From positions 558,001 to 622,000 of the forward strand of contig NZ_VOHQ01000002.1 in the NCBI RefSeq assembly GCF_009192765.1: DNA of 64,000 nucleotides, read 5' to 3'. The notes beneath the pieces were generated by a model, which ran no database searches, had not been told where the DNA came from, and was given only the letters and a program-made list of their open reading frames with translations. Shown here piece after piece: positions 26,633-34,697 of this stretch. Numbering within the stretch: position 1 is the first letter of the stretch; each line of letters begins with the position of its first letter. A program made the position numbers and the translations under genes. The DNA comes from Agriterribacter humi. GTDB lineage: Bacteria > Bacteroidota > Bacteroidia > Chitinophagales > Chitinophagaceae.

Positions 26633-28114
26633 ATGAAAAAAATATTCGTGCTCATAACATGCCTGGTGCTGGTTATTGCCGCTGTGCTTATTTATCTTAA
26701 TCATTCTGTTTCTATTACAAGCATTGAATTGTCATCGCCCGGCAACATTGCCATGAACGAAGCGGTAAAGATTGTTCTGGATAAAGAAGAGCAGGTGTTT
26801 GTGCGTTACTGGAAAGAGGGCGCGGCTGAAAAGCTGAGAACGCCCTTAACCGCAACAGCGAAAGAACATGACGTTCGGTTATTATTGCTTGACCCCAATA
26901 CGGTATATCATTACCAGGTAATAATTGATAAGTTGATTGATGTGGCATCCAAAGAAATGACATTCCGCACCCGTGAACAATCACCGTGGTTAGTGCATAA
27001 CTGGGTAAGAGGAAACGCGCCGCACGATGCTGCCGCACTGGATGGCGGTATGGTAATGTTATGCAATGCGAGACTGCCGGGGTATATTGCTATGGTAGAC
27101 GGAAAAGGATCGGTAAAATGGTACTGGCAGATTGATGATATTGGCGTAAGGGCCGCTACATTAACGCCACGGGGTACCCTGCTCGCCATGTTACGTCCCC
27201 CTGTTAGAGATGTAATTGATGATACACCTAAAGCAGAAGCCGATAGTTTGCGTGAAGTGGCAAAACCCATCCGCCGCGGTGCAATGGGTTTTGCGGGAGG
27301 AACCGCCATTGCAGAGATAGACCTTACAGGGAAAATGTTGTGGCGTATCAACATGGACACGGTTGATGGCGGTAAACACAAAGTGATCCATCACGATGTA
27401 AGGATGGACAGGAATGGAAATATCGTTGTGTTGACACGCAATCAGAAGCCTTTTGATATGGCTAAACTTGGCGGCGCGGGAATTGACACATTAGGTGGCG
27501 ATGGGATTCTGGTAATGGATAACAAGGGCAAAAAAATATGGGAATGGAATGTATGGAATGAGTGGGATACCGATCATGATCCATTGCTAAAGGAATTTGC
27601 ATACGATCGTTTTCACATGAATTCACTAAATTTTGATAAGGATAATAATTACCTGGTATCTGTTGCTATTGAAGACCAGATTTGGAAAGTAAATAAGGAA
27701 ACCGGTAAAATTATGTGGAAGCTGGGTAAGAACGGAAACTTTAAAATGGATACGGCTTATCATTTTTCATTTCAACACTCCGTACACATTAATCCTTACG
27801 GCGACCTCATGGTGTTTGATAACTCGCTGTGGAAAAAACAATCGGGTGCAGTATCGTTTCAGTTAGATACAGTAAAATGGACTGCTACGCCTAAAATTCA
27901 TGCGATGCTTCCTGCATCAAAATATACCTCGCGTATGGGCAGTGCTTATGTGTTGCCCAATAACAACCTGTTGCAGTGCAGCTCTAAAACAGGCGCCGTA
28001 ATGGTAACCGACCAGCAGGGCAAAATACGCTGGGAGCTGAACTGTTACTTTGTTCCTTACCGTGCAGAATATATTGCGCCTTCTGTATGGACGAAATATT
28101 TTGTGAAAGAATAG
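26633..28114 (+). CDS. arylsulfotransferase (ASST)-family protein, exported
   Basis: A 493-residue protein with an N-terminal membrane anchor or signal (about residues 4-23). An Ig-like N-terminal domain is followed by a beta-propeller with repeated W-x-W/G-K blades (GKIMWKLGKNGNF, GKKIWEWNVWNEW). Conserved histidines expected in the family are seen in IHHDVRMD, RFHMNSL and QHSVHINPYGDLMVFDN. Characterised ASSTs move sulfate from one phenolic ester to another in the periplasm through a sulfohistidine, without PAPS. Bacteroidota members are poorly studied and may act on other substrates. The gene is next to SusCD and in the same region as three sulfatases and a PAPS sulfotransferase, so sulfate chemistry is plausible. 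Confidence 0.85.
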   Translation: MKKIFVLITCLVLVIAAVLIYLNHSVSITSIELSSPGNIAMNEAVKIVLDKEEQVFVRYWKEGAAEKLRTPLTATAKEHDVRLLLLDPNTVYHYQVIIDKLIDVASKEMTFRTREQSPWLVHNWVRGNAPHDAAALDGGMVMLCNARLPGYIAMVDGKGSVKWYWQIDDIGVRAATLTPRGTLLAMLRPPVRDVIDDTPKAEADSLREVAKPIRRGAMGFAGGTAIAEIDLTGKMLWRINMDTVDGGKHKVIHHDVRMDRNGNIVVLTRNQKPFDMAKLGGAGIDTLGGDGILVMDNKGKKIWEWNVWNEWDTDHDPLLKEFAYDRFHMNSLNFDKDNNYLVSVAIEDQIWKVNKETGKIMWKLGKNGNFKMDTAYHFSFQHSVHINPYGDLMVFDNSLWKKQSGAVSFQLDTVKWTATPKIHAMLPASKYTSRMGSAYVLPNNNLLQCSSKTGAVMVTDQQGKIRWELNCYFVPYRAEYIAPSVWTKYFVKE

Positions 28115-28239
28115 ATAGCCGCAGGTTTTTTAGTAGCAATGCACCATAGTATTAACGGCTGCTTTTGTGCAGGCAACCATGATGATGCCACTTGCGCAAC
28201 GGTTAATCGGTTTAAAAGACATAGAACTTCTCCAATTCC

Positions 28240-28291
28240 GCTGGGGTCTCACTCTGCGCTTCTTATTCAACCGGTGAAGACCCCAGCGGGA
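28240..28291. repeat. 52-bp hairpin repeat, family A (copy 2)
   Basis: It is the same orientation and length as 12431-12482, with four differences, including a compensated-looking change near the stem base. It lies between the arylsulfotransferase gene and the AbiEi pseudogene. Confidence 0.85.
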
Positions 28292-28360
28292 TGAAAAAAA
28301 CACCAACAATGGCAGCAATCTAATCTTACTTCTTTGGGCGGCACTATTTTATGCTTGGCT

Positions 28361-29045
28361 TCAGTTGTTGGTGAAAACACCCAACAACGGCATCGCTGCA
28401 TCGAACACCAACACCTTCAAAAAATGTTTTTGCAAGCGTTGCCAGGCTATTTCCTTTGGGCGCATCTTAAGCCAGCTATTAATAGTTGTTGTTTCTAACT
28501 TTTGAAGCGCACTTTCATCAATACGGAAATCTTCAATAAGTAATTGCAGCGTTTGCTTTACACTCCGCAACAGTACACCGGCTGTGGCAATTATTTTATC
28601 GCACAATGCTTTTTCCGCTGATGCCATCAACATCGTTTGCTTTTTGGTAAGCTGTATCTGTTGTATACCAAAGCTGTAGTGGGGCAGGGGCATGTGCCTG
28701 TAGCTAAACCTACCCACTGCTGTTTTATAACGTTTTGGAATGATTGGTGGTGGCAGAGCTGATTTCATATACTCTTTCAGGAATAAGTCCCCAATGCGAC
28801 AATGCAGTATCCAAAGAAATATAGCTTGGCCATAAAGATGATTGGCAATGAGCAGTGGCTCCGGTGGGCTATATTAAGTTTGGCGCCTGGTATATAAAGC
28901 CCTCTTTTTATTTGTACCAGTACCTGCTGTTTAACCAGTTCATCAATTTTATCATGCGGTCTTTTATATTCTTTCCGCAGGTACAGAAGGAGTTTCTTCT
29001 TTATAGGCTGCTCACTGTAAACTTGTATATCCTCCCGGAAACTTA
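28361..29045 (-). pseudogene. AbiEi-type type IV antitoxin gene, frameshifted
   Basis: The minus strand encodes, in successive frames, pieces that together match the AbiEi-like antitoxins of Bacteroidota. Frame one gives SFREDIQVYSEQPIKKK then KRPHDKIDELVKQQVLVQIK and RGLYIPGAKLNI (winged helix-turn-helix). A second frame gives PEPLLIANHLYG. A third gives PSYISLDTALSHWGLIPERV. The last, 28361-28768, is back in the second frame and gives KRYKTAVGRFSYRHMPLPHY, SAEKALCDKII and the C-terminal domain. At least three single-base shifts are needed, for example a missing C after HLYG. No AbiEii nucleotidyltransferase toxin gene is adjacent, so no working type IV toxin-antitoxin pair remains. Confidence 0.85.
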
Positions 29046-29064
29046 TCTATATAATTTTTTTAGC

Positions 29065-29091
29065 AGTAATTCGGATTTTTCCCGAATTACT
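29065..29091. promoter_or_regulatory. perfect palindrome upstream of the AbiEi pseudogene, probable old operator
   Basis: agtaattcgg and ccgaattact are separated by 7 bases, about 20 bases upstream of the antitoxin coding remnant. AbiEi proteins repress their own operon by binding inverted repeats, so this is a likely operator that has survived the gene. Confidence 0.7.
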
Positions 29092-29325
29092 GGCAATTAC
29101 ATAAATGACTTGCCTTAAGTTACAGTCGTGGAGCGATAAAGAACAGGCTGGTACAGTCATCAGTGATACTTTGTCCTTCAATTTTTGTGTCTTCTACAAG
29201 ATTGTTCGTATTGCGGATAATGTACCTGAAATATTGCTCATATTATGGTTTCTGTTTCCAGGGACTAAAAAGACGATTAGGACAGTTTATCGTGTCGTTG
29301 AAGTCGTTGTTGTCCTTTGATATTA

Positions 29326-29895
29326 TTACTTTTTATTTCTTTGATTAATTCTTGCTTTGGTCATTCTTTCCCTCAAACCTCCTTCATTAATAAATGCCTG
29401 CTCCAGTTGTTTTATCTGCTGATTCAGCAGGTAGGTGGCTACTTTAATTAAGCCTGTCATGGCATTGGCACAAATTTCCGGACTTTCATTTTCTATTGCC
29501 TTTTTAAAAGTTTCATAGTTGCCGTTTGGTATTTTATTTAGTTCTCTTAATCTGGCAACTAATTTATGTTCTTTATCCCACTTTGGTAATTTGTTTGTTC
29601 TTAAAAAATCTTCATAGTCTATCAGCAGTTCTTCCAGTGAAGCCCTTGCGACATTGGTTAGCTTTATTTCCGTCTCTTTAGTTGCAGATGCCATACTTGC
29701 TTCGGCAATGTTCTGCTTACCACTTCTGGCGGCTTGCACCATTTGGTCTATGGTTCTGTCGTATTTCTGAAAAAATCTTTTGGTGAAATAAACCGTGCCA
29801 TCATAAATGATTTCCGCTTTCTGATAAGTGATCAGCTTCCGGTAACCGCCATGAGCGGGAATAAATCCTTCGGTATTTTTCTTCTTTTCTTCCAT
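29326..29895 (-). CDS. four-helix-bundle protein with C-terminal suffix domain (copy 2)
   Basis: A 189-residue paralogue of the protein at 11439-12014, with the same core (YQKAEIIYDGTVYFTKRF ... SGKQNIAEASMASAT) and the same basic tail (GGLRERMTKARINQRNKK). Only ten substitutions, one missing Ser and a missing terminal Gln separate the two proteins, but third codon positions differ often, so both have been kept by selection since duplication. It has the same orientation and a similar upstream 60 bases. It lies directly upstream of the AbiEi remnant on the same strand. Function is unknown; relatives bind nucleic acid or act as accessory proteins. Confidence 0.85.
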   Translation of the reverse strand: MEEKKKNTEGFIPAHGGYRKLITYQKAEIIYDGTVYFTKRFFQKYDRTIDQMVQAARSGKQNIAEASMASATKETEIKLTNVARASLEELLIDYEDFLRTNKLPKWDKEHKLVARLRELNKIPNGNYETFKKAIENESPEICANAMTGLIKVATYLLNQQIKQLEQAFINEGGLRERMTKARINQRNKK

Positions 29896-30171
29896 TTAAT
29901 ATCAGACAGCTTTGTAACATCGTTTTATTGTTCTTTTGCTGCGTCCAAATAATTTTGTTTGCTGCCAAACTCAATTATGATTTCTGTTGGCGAACCAAAC
30001 CCGGCGGGTGGTTTTACCTTTAATACCTGCGTTCGGGCGGATTTCGGAGCACAAAACTATCAATAAGCTCAGAACTGGAATAAAAGCCCAACGCTCTGGG
30101 TTTTCACGCCGGTCGCCTGGCGCAAAAGCCGTGTTATAGTGGTTCGGCGGCATTCTGTTTTTCGTCTGCGG
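29896..30171. other. intergenic stretch with paired conserved-looking ends
   Basis: It contains gttggcgaaccaaacccgg near 29988 and gttataggtggttcgg-like sequence near 30132, in the style of the boundaries that flank small orphan genes in this phylum. No attC core pair could be verified. No gene is seen. Confidence 0.3.
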
Positions 30172-30548
30172 TCAGTCAGTTTTAATTTTAGCGTAAATGT
30201 CCAAACTTATAAATTTCCCGTTTTTAATTTCGCATGCTCTCATTGTTCCTTCGTACCGGAAGTCAAGTTTAGCCATTGCGTTTTTACAAATTCTGATGTT
30301 GAAAGTTCTGCTGTATTTACGACAATTTCTCTATTTGAAATTGACTTAAAGTAGTCCCAGTCTGTGACAATTAAAATCTCAGGATAAAGCTTTTGACCTT
30401 CCTCATGATAGTCTGCAATCAAATTTATTAACTCTACAATTCCTTCCTTTAATTGGGGCAGTGTCGGAAATCTCTCGTCGTACAAGAATGCACCAACTGC
30501 CGATAAAGTGTCGTCTTTTAGAGAGTTCTTTTTTACAGGTTTCGTCAT
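30172..30548 (-). pseudogene. small hypothetical gene with a probable frameshift
   Basis: The open frame 30240-30548 gives 102 residues (MTKPVKKNSLKDDTLSAVGA ... IADYHEEGQKLYPEILIV). Near its end the other frame continues as coding-like sequence AKLDFRYEGTMRACEIKNGK then FISLDIYAKIKTD, with a stop at 30172. Adding one G after FVKTQW would join the two, so a single-base deletion is likely. Alternatively the 102-residue form is the real product. I do not recognise the family. It is isolated between the second four-helix-bundle gene and a large glycosidase gene. Confidence 0.5.
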
Positions 30549-30876
30549 CAGTCAGTTCTAAATGTTTTTAATATAGTGTGTCGCTTTGCAGTACCGCCAA
30601 CTCATCGCTTTGGCCATTCTTTTTAAAATATTTATAAGTACTTATAAACGCTTTTAAGCGCGTATTAATGGATAAGCGTACGGGGTGATCATAGCAATAT
30701 GGACTGCGCAGGTAATTCGAATGATTGAGTCAAAATCATGGGTTGTAAATGGCCGGGTTGAATATTGAGTTTTGTGCGGGTGCGGGCTTCGATGGATCCA
30801 AATTTAATGAAATTAAGGGTATTGTGTAAAAAAAAATGGCGGCTTGTTGTTTGATCAATGCGTTGCTCATATTCGG
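30549..30876. other. non-coding stretch
   Basis: I see no gene or strong repeat here beyond a small near-palindrome (cgcttttaagcg) at about 30648. Confidence 0.6.
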
Positions 30877-33800
30877 TTAATGAGCATTCAACGACCGAGT
30901 CCCCTGCAAAAGACTTACAGCAATCAAACCCATTGCTGTTTCAGAACTTACACACCTGAACCGTATTTCCCTGATCTTTCTTGTGGGATCGGTTACCAGG
31001 TCGGTAACGGAAAGTCCGGGTGCATCAAAATTCATGGTCTGCTTTTTTTTGATTTCCCCAAGCGGCACCGCGAAGGCGTTGGGACAAAACGCCTGCACCA
31101 TGGATGGCATATTATAGGGCGGTATGAGTTGAACCACCTGGTTTTCTCCTTTTTCATATGCGATCTCTATTTCAGCAGCGGGATAATAACTTTTGCTGGT
31201 TTTGGTAAGGTTGGCGGTAAGCAGGTATATCTTTTCGGCAAAAGCCGGATTTTGTAAATGAACAATAGCCTGGGCGGGAATATGCTGGTTGTTCTCTGCA
31301 TTTACCAAAGCGAGCACGTTGTTTTTGTTGGGCGCATGTTCAATGAAAGAAAAAGGCACGGGGTAGCTAAGGGTATCCGGGATAGAGGGCACCCACCACC
31401 ACGAAGGGCTCATCTGCTCCGGCAATACCCCATAGCTGATGACGCTGGTGGGCGATGAAAAGAGCTTATACCCCAGTGAGTCTGTGAATAAACTGTCGCG
31501 CCAGTCAACCCCCACGGCAGCGCCTGTATAGTCTATGCGCCATTTGAAAGCATTGTTCCCGTACAATTCGGCAAGACTGGTATTGTAATGGCTGCTGATA
31601 TTGAGCGGGATGATCTTTTTTGCCAACGCTTCCGTCTGCGGCAACTGCCAGTCAATGGCGTGCGCTGTTTTTTTATCGTTCATGAAGTCCACTGTAAAGG
31701 ATAATGATCCGCGGCTCAGTTCGGCCCAAACTGCGTTCAAAGGAATTTCAAAATCATTCGTGGCGTGAGGCGCGAGGGTAATGCGATGAACAAAAGGACG
31801 GCCGTTGATCTCAACCCGCATATCGCCGGATTGTTGAACAATAGTATTATTGGTAAGACGGAACCGCAAAGTCTTTTTCTTATGATCAACGGCGGGCGAC
31901 AATAATTTTGCCGGCTTTGATGAGCCGTTACCGGTTTCTTCCCATGCCTCGTATATTTCACTTATGGTCCAGGGATCCCGTATGCTGAGCTCCAGCGGCT
32001 GGAACCAGGATATATTGCCTTTCTTCAGTTCGGCGAATAAAGTGAATTTGCCGGTTTGGGGAAAACGCACCCATATCGTTCCATCTTTTACATGTATGGT
32101 GCCGGGATTGTCCTGCGGGCTGGTAACACCCACGATGGCTGCATTGCTGATGCGGAAACTGTCTTCGCGGTTAACAATGCCGTTGGTGTTGCCGGTAATG
32201 GAAAAATCATCGGGGTGTAATTTGATCTGTATTTCATGCACGGAAGCTGCTGCATCCGATCTTATGATCACCCGGCAGTAGTTTACTTCTTTGCGGATTT
32301 CAAAATTTGTATTCCGGCCATTGATGGTAACTTCTTTTACGGCCTGTCGCACCGGTATCTCCGCCCGGAGTATCCTGTCAACAGGAGTTTTGACGCGCAA
32401 TGTTATTTGGTTGTTGCCCGTAAAATACGCGTAAGCCACATCCGGGATCTCAATGGAGGGATCCTTCCATTGCCCGGGGAAGGAGGGCCTGATCACGAGC
32501 AGGTTTTCATTAAAATAAGGTTTGATCCCAAATACATTGTCCAGCACCGCCATCATGAACATCTGGTCGCTCTCGAGGCTGAGCAATGACCTGCCGCCGG
32601 CAATGGCGGTGCATTCAGGAACGGTATATATTTTTTCTGCAGCCGTTTTCAGCAATGTCCAGTAATGGTCCATGTCATTTGCCATAGCCGCAGATGCGAT
32701 GGAGCTCATGGCTTCGGCATAGCTGTCGTAATGGTTGCTCCAGCACACCGGCCAGTCTTTATTGCTGTATTCTATTACGCCATTGGTTGTGGGTTGGTGA
32801 TAATGATCCCTGATAAAACGCATGGAAGTATAGTTTTTCAGGGGATCGCCTATGCCGCGCCATATGGCATAGTTGGATTCCTCATTGCCCGGCATGTTGC
32901 GGAGTTCGGCATTCCAGTCGCCCGAACTATAAGCGCCGATCTTTTTGTTGTAACGGGTTTCATAGGCCGCTTCGGTCTTTTGCAGGAGCCGCTTGTACCT
33001 TTCCCGGAAATCGCCATCCTTTGAAGGGTTATCCGTTACCTGGAAGGTTTCCCGCTGCCAGTCCACAACTTCCAAAATGGTGGCCATTTCATAGCCGGCC
33101 CTTAGCGCTTTAATGGCCATGGCGGTCCATAAGGCTCCTGATCCGCCCCGGCTTTTGCCGTCGCCATTCCAGTTTTCATAATAGCCGGTAAAAAAGCCAT
33201 TGTGCAGAGGGTTGCTGGTGGCAATGAAATGCTCAAGCGCCCTGTGCACGGTGGGCCACATTTCTACCAGGAAATTTTTGTCGCCGGTCCACCGGTAATG
33301 GTACCACACCTGGTCAATGAAATACGGATTGATCTCTTCCGCCCATGTACTGATCGTAAACGCCGGCTCAAAATAGCGCTGGCGTCCTTTAACATCCTGT
33401 GTGCCGCTGATGAACCGGAGCGTGGAAGCCACTTCCTCATGAAAACCCGCGGCTTCATGCCCGTATAATCCGCAATTTATTTTTCCATACTTCATGTAGT
33501 TGCTTCCGTGCATATAAGCAGGATACTCATAATTGGAGATCAGGCGTGAGCCAAGACTTTGAACGGCGTTGTCGAAAGCTGCATCTCCCGTTTTCACCCG
33601 TACCCTGTTCTGCATGGACGCCCAGTATTGTTTGGATTGGGTAATGGGCAGGTTTGCATTGCTTACAACTGCCAAAAATTTTTTTTCCGGGTCCAGCCCC
33701 CTTTGAATCCAGTGATGAAACCATTTTTTTTGCATTTGGTCTGTCCATTCCTGTGAGGGAAAAGGCCGGTACCGCAGCCGCTTAACGGCATCATCAACTG

Positions 33801-34659
33801 CCTGGCGGTCATAATCTGTATAGCCCCACACACAGATCAATGTGTCTGCTGCCGGGGCTGTCTTGTTTGCCGTAAGACTGGTTTGGGTAACGCCTCCGCG
33901 ATAAACGGCTTTATTGCTGGTGGAACCGGTGAAGATGCGCGTGTACCGGTCGTAGCTGAATTCGCTGTAAGCGCCGCCGTCTTTTACAAAACGCGCGTCT
34001 TCGTAATGCCAGTTCAACTGGATTTTTTTTCCCTCAGCGGCTTCTACATGCGCTGTTAAGGCACAGCCATAGTTTTCCAGGAAAGTATGGGCTGTGAGCG
34101 TAAGCTTCAGCTTCATCTGCCTGTCTTCGCATATCCATTGGGGTTCTCCAGCCGATAGAGTGGTGGTGATGCTGCTGAATGCATCCAGGTATTTTCTGGA
34201 TTTCCCGGAGATGACTTCCAGGCGGATCTTCCCGTTTACGCCCAGGTGCGGCAATATAGCGGGTTTGGCATAGGCGCTGCCCGTGTCGCGCAATGACAGC
34301 CGCACAATGGGCTTATCGCCCACCGACAGCTTCCACACGCCTGTGGTGATAACATATTTGCCTTCCGAGCTGCCATTTTTCTTTATGAAGGATCCTTCGC
34401 CGTAGGGCTGGTAATCGCCCGGACCAGGGGCGTTTCCCATCAGTCCGCCGTCGAAATAGGGGGTGGCCCTGCTCAATGGATCCATAACGGGAACGCATAG
34501 CTGCTTTTGTGCCGCGTTGGAAAACCGGACGGATACGGGAATGGAATCGCTTTGATGTAAGTCCGCATGTTGCGGGGGAAGCATATTTGTACCAGTGCCG
34601 TTTCCATACAAGGTGGCAAACAATAAAAGTATAGCGGGGAAGAATTGGTAGTGAAACAT
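30877..34659 (-). CDS. large secreted (alpha/alpha)6-barrel glycosidase-like protein
   Basis: A 1260-residue exported protein. After a signal peptide (about residues 1-20) comes a beta-rich domain (to about 340), then a helical toroid typical of six-hairpin glycosidases. Characteristic stretches include KINCGLYGHEAAGFHEEVAS, TGDKNFLVEMWPTVHRALEH, FTGYYENWNGDGKSRGGSGA, YSSGDWNAELRNMPGNEESN and SLESDQMFMMAVLD. Acidic residues at E-A-A-G-F-H-E-E and N-W-N-G-D are candidates for catalysis. The last 400 residues are beta-sandwich-like. The fold resembles GH78, GH95 or GH116-type enzymes, but I cannot assign a family. It is about 38 bases downstream of the isochorismatase fusion gene on the same strand. 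Confidence 0.75.
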   Translation of the reverse strand: MFHYQFFPAILLLFATLYGNGTGTNMLPPQHADLHQSDSIPVSVRFSNAAQKQLCVPVMDPLSRATPYFDGGLMGNAPGPGDYQPYGEGSFIKKNGSSEGKYVITTGVWKLSVGDKPIVRLSLRDTGSAYAKPAILPHLGVNGKIRLEVISGKSRKYLDAFSSITTTLSAGEPQWICEDRQMKLKLTLTAHTFLENYGCALTAHVEAAEGKKIQLNWHYEDARFVKDGGAYSEFSYDRYTRIFTGSTSNKAVYRGGVTQTSLTANKTAPAADTLICVWGYTDYDRQAVDDAVKRLRYRPFPSQEWTDQMQKKWFHHWIQRGLDPEKKFLAVVSNANLPITQSKQYWASMQNRVRVKTGDAAFDNAVQSLGSRLISNYEYPAYMHGSNYMKYGKINCGLYGHEAAGFHEEVASTLRFISGTQDVKGRQRYFEPAFTISTWAEEINPYFIDQVWYHYRWTGDKNFLVEMWPTVHRALEHFIATSNPLHNGFFTGYYENWNGDGKSRGGSGALWTAMAIKALRAGYEMATILEVVDWQRETFQVTDNPSKDGDFRERYKRLLQKTEAAYETRYNKKIGAYSSGDWNAELRNMPGNEESNYAIWRGIGDPLKNYTSMRFIRDHYHQPTTNGVIEYSNKDWPVCWSNHYDSYAEAMSSIASAAMANDMDHYWTLLKTAAEKIYTVPECTAIAGGRSLLSLESDQMFMMAVLDNVFGIKPYFNENLLVIRPSFPGQWKDPSIEIPDVAYAYFTGNNQITLRVKTPVDRILRAEIPVRQAVKEVTINGRNTNFEIRKEVNYCRVIIRSDAAASVHEIQIKLHPDDFSITGNTNGIVNREDSFRISNAAIVGVTSPQDNPGTIHVKDGTIWVRFPQTGKFTLFAELKKGNISWFQPLELSIRDPWTISEIYEAWEETGNGSSKPAKLLSPAVDHKKKTLRFRLTNNTIVQQSGDMRVEINGRPFVHRITLAPHATNDFEIPLNAVWAELSRGSLSFTVDFMNDKKTAHAIDWQLPQTEALAKKIIPLNISSHYNTSLAELYGNNAFKWRIDYTGAAVGVDWRDSLFTDSLGYKLFSSPTSVISYGVLPEQMSPSWWWVPSIPDTLSYPVPFSFIEHAPNKNNVLALVNAENNQHIPAQAIVHLQNPAFAEKIYLLTANLTKTSKSYYPAAEIEIAYEKGENQVVQLIPPYNMPSMVQAFCPNAFAVPLGEIKKKQTMNFDAPGLSVTDLVTDPTRKIREIRFRCVSSETAMGLIAVSLLQGTRSLNAH

Positions 34660-34697
34660 CTTATCGTTTGAAAGGTATTGAAACAGTCATGTTAACC

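Noticed and set aside
29980-30160. Possible attC-like sites flanking the small orphan gene
   Set aside because: The gttggcgaacc and ggttcgg strings look suggestive, but no convincing RYYYAAC/GTTRRRY pair was found and no integrase gene is present.
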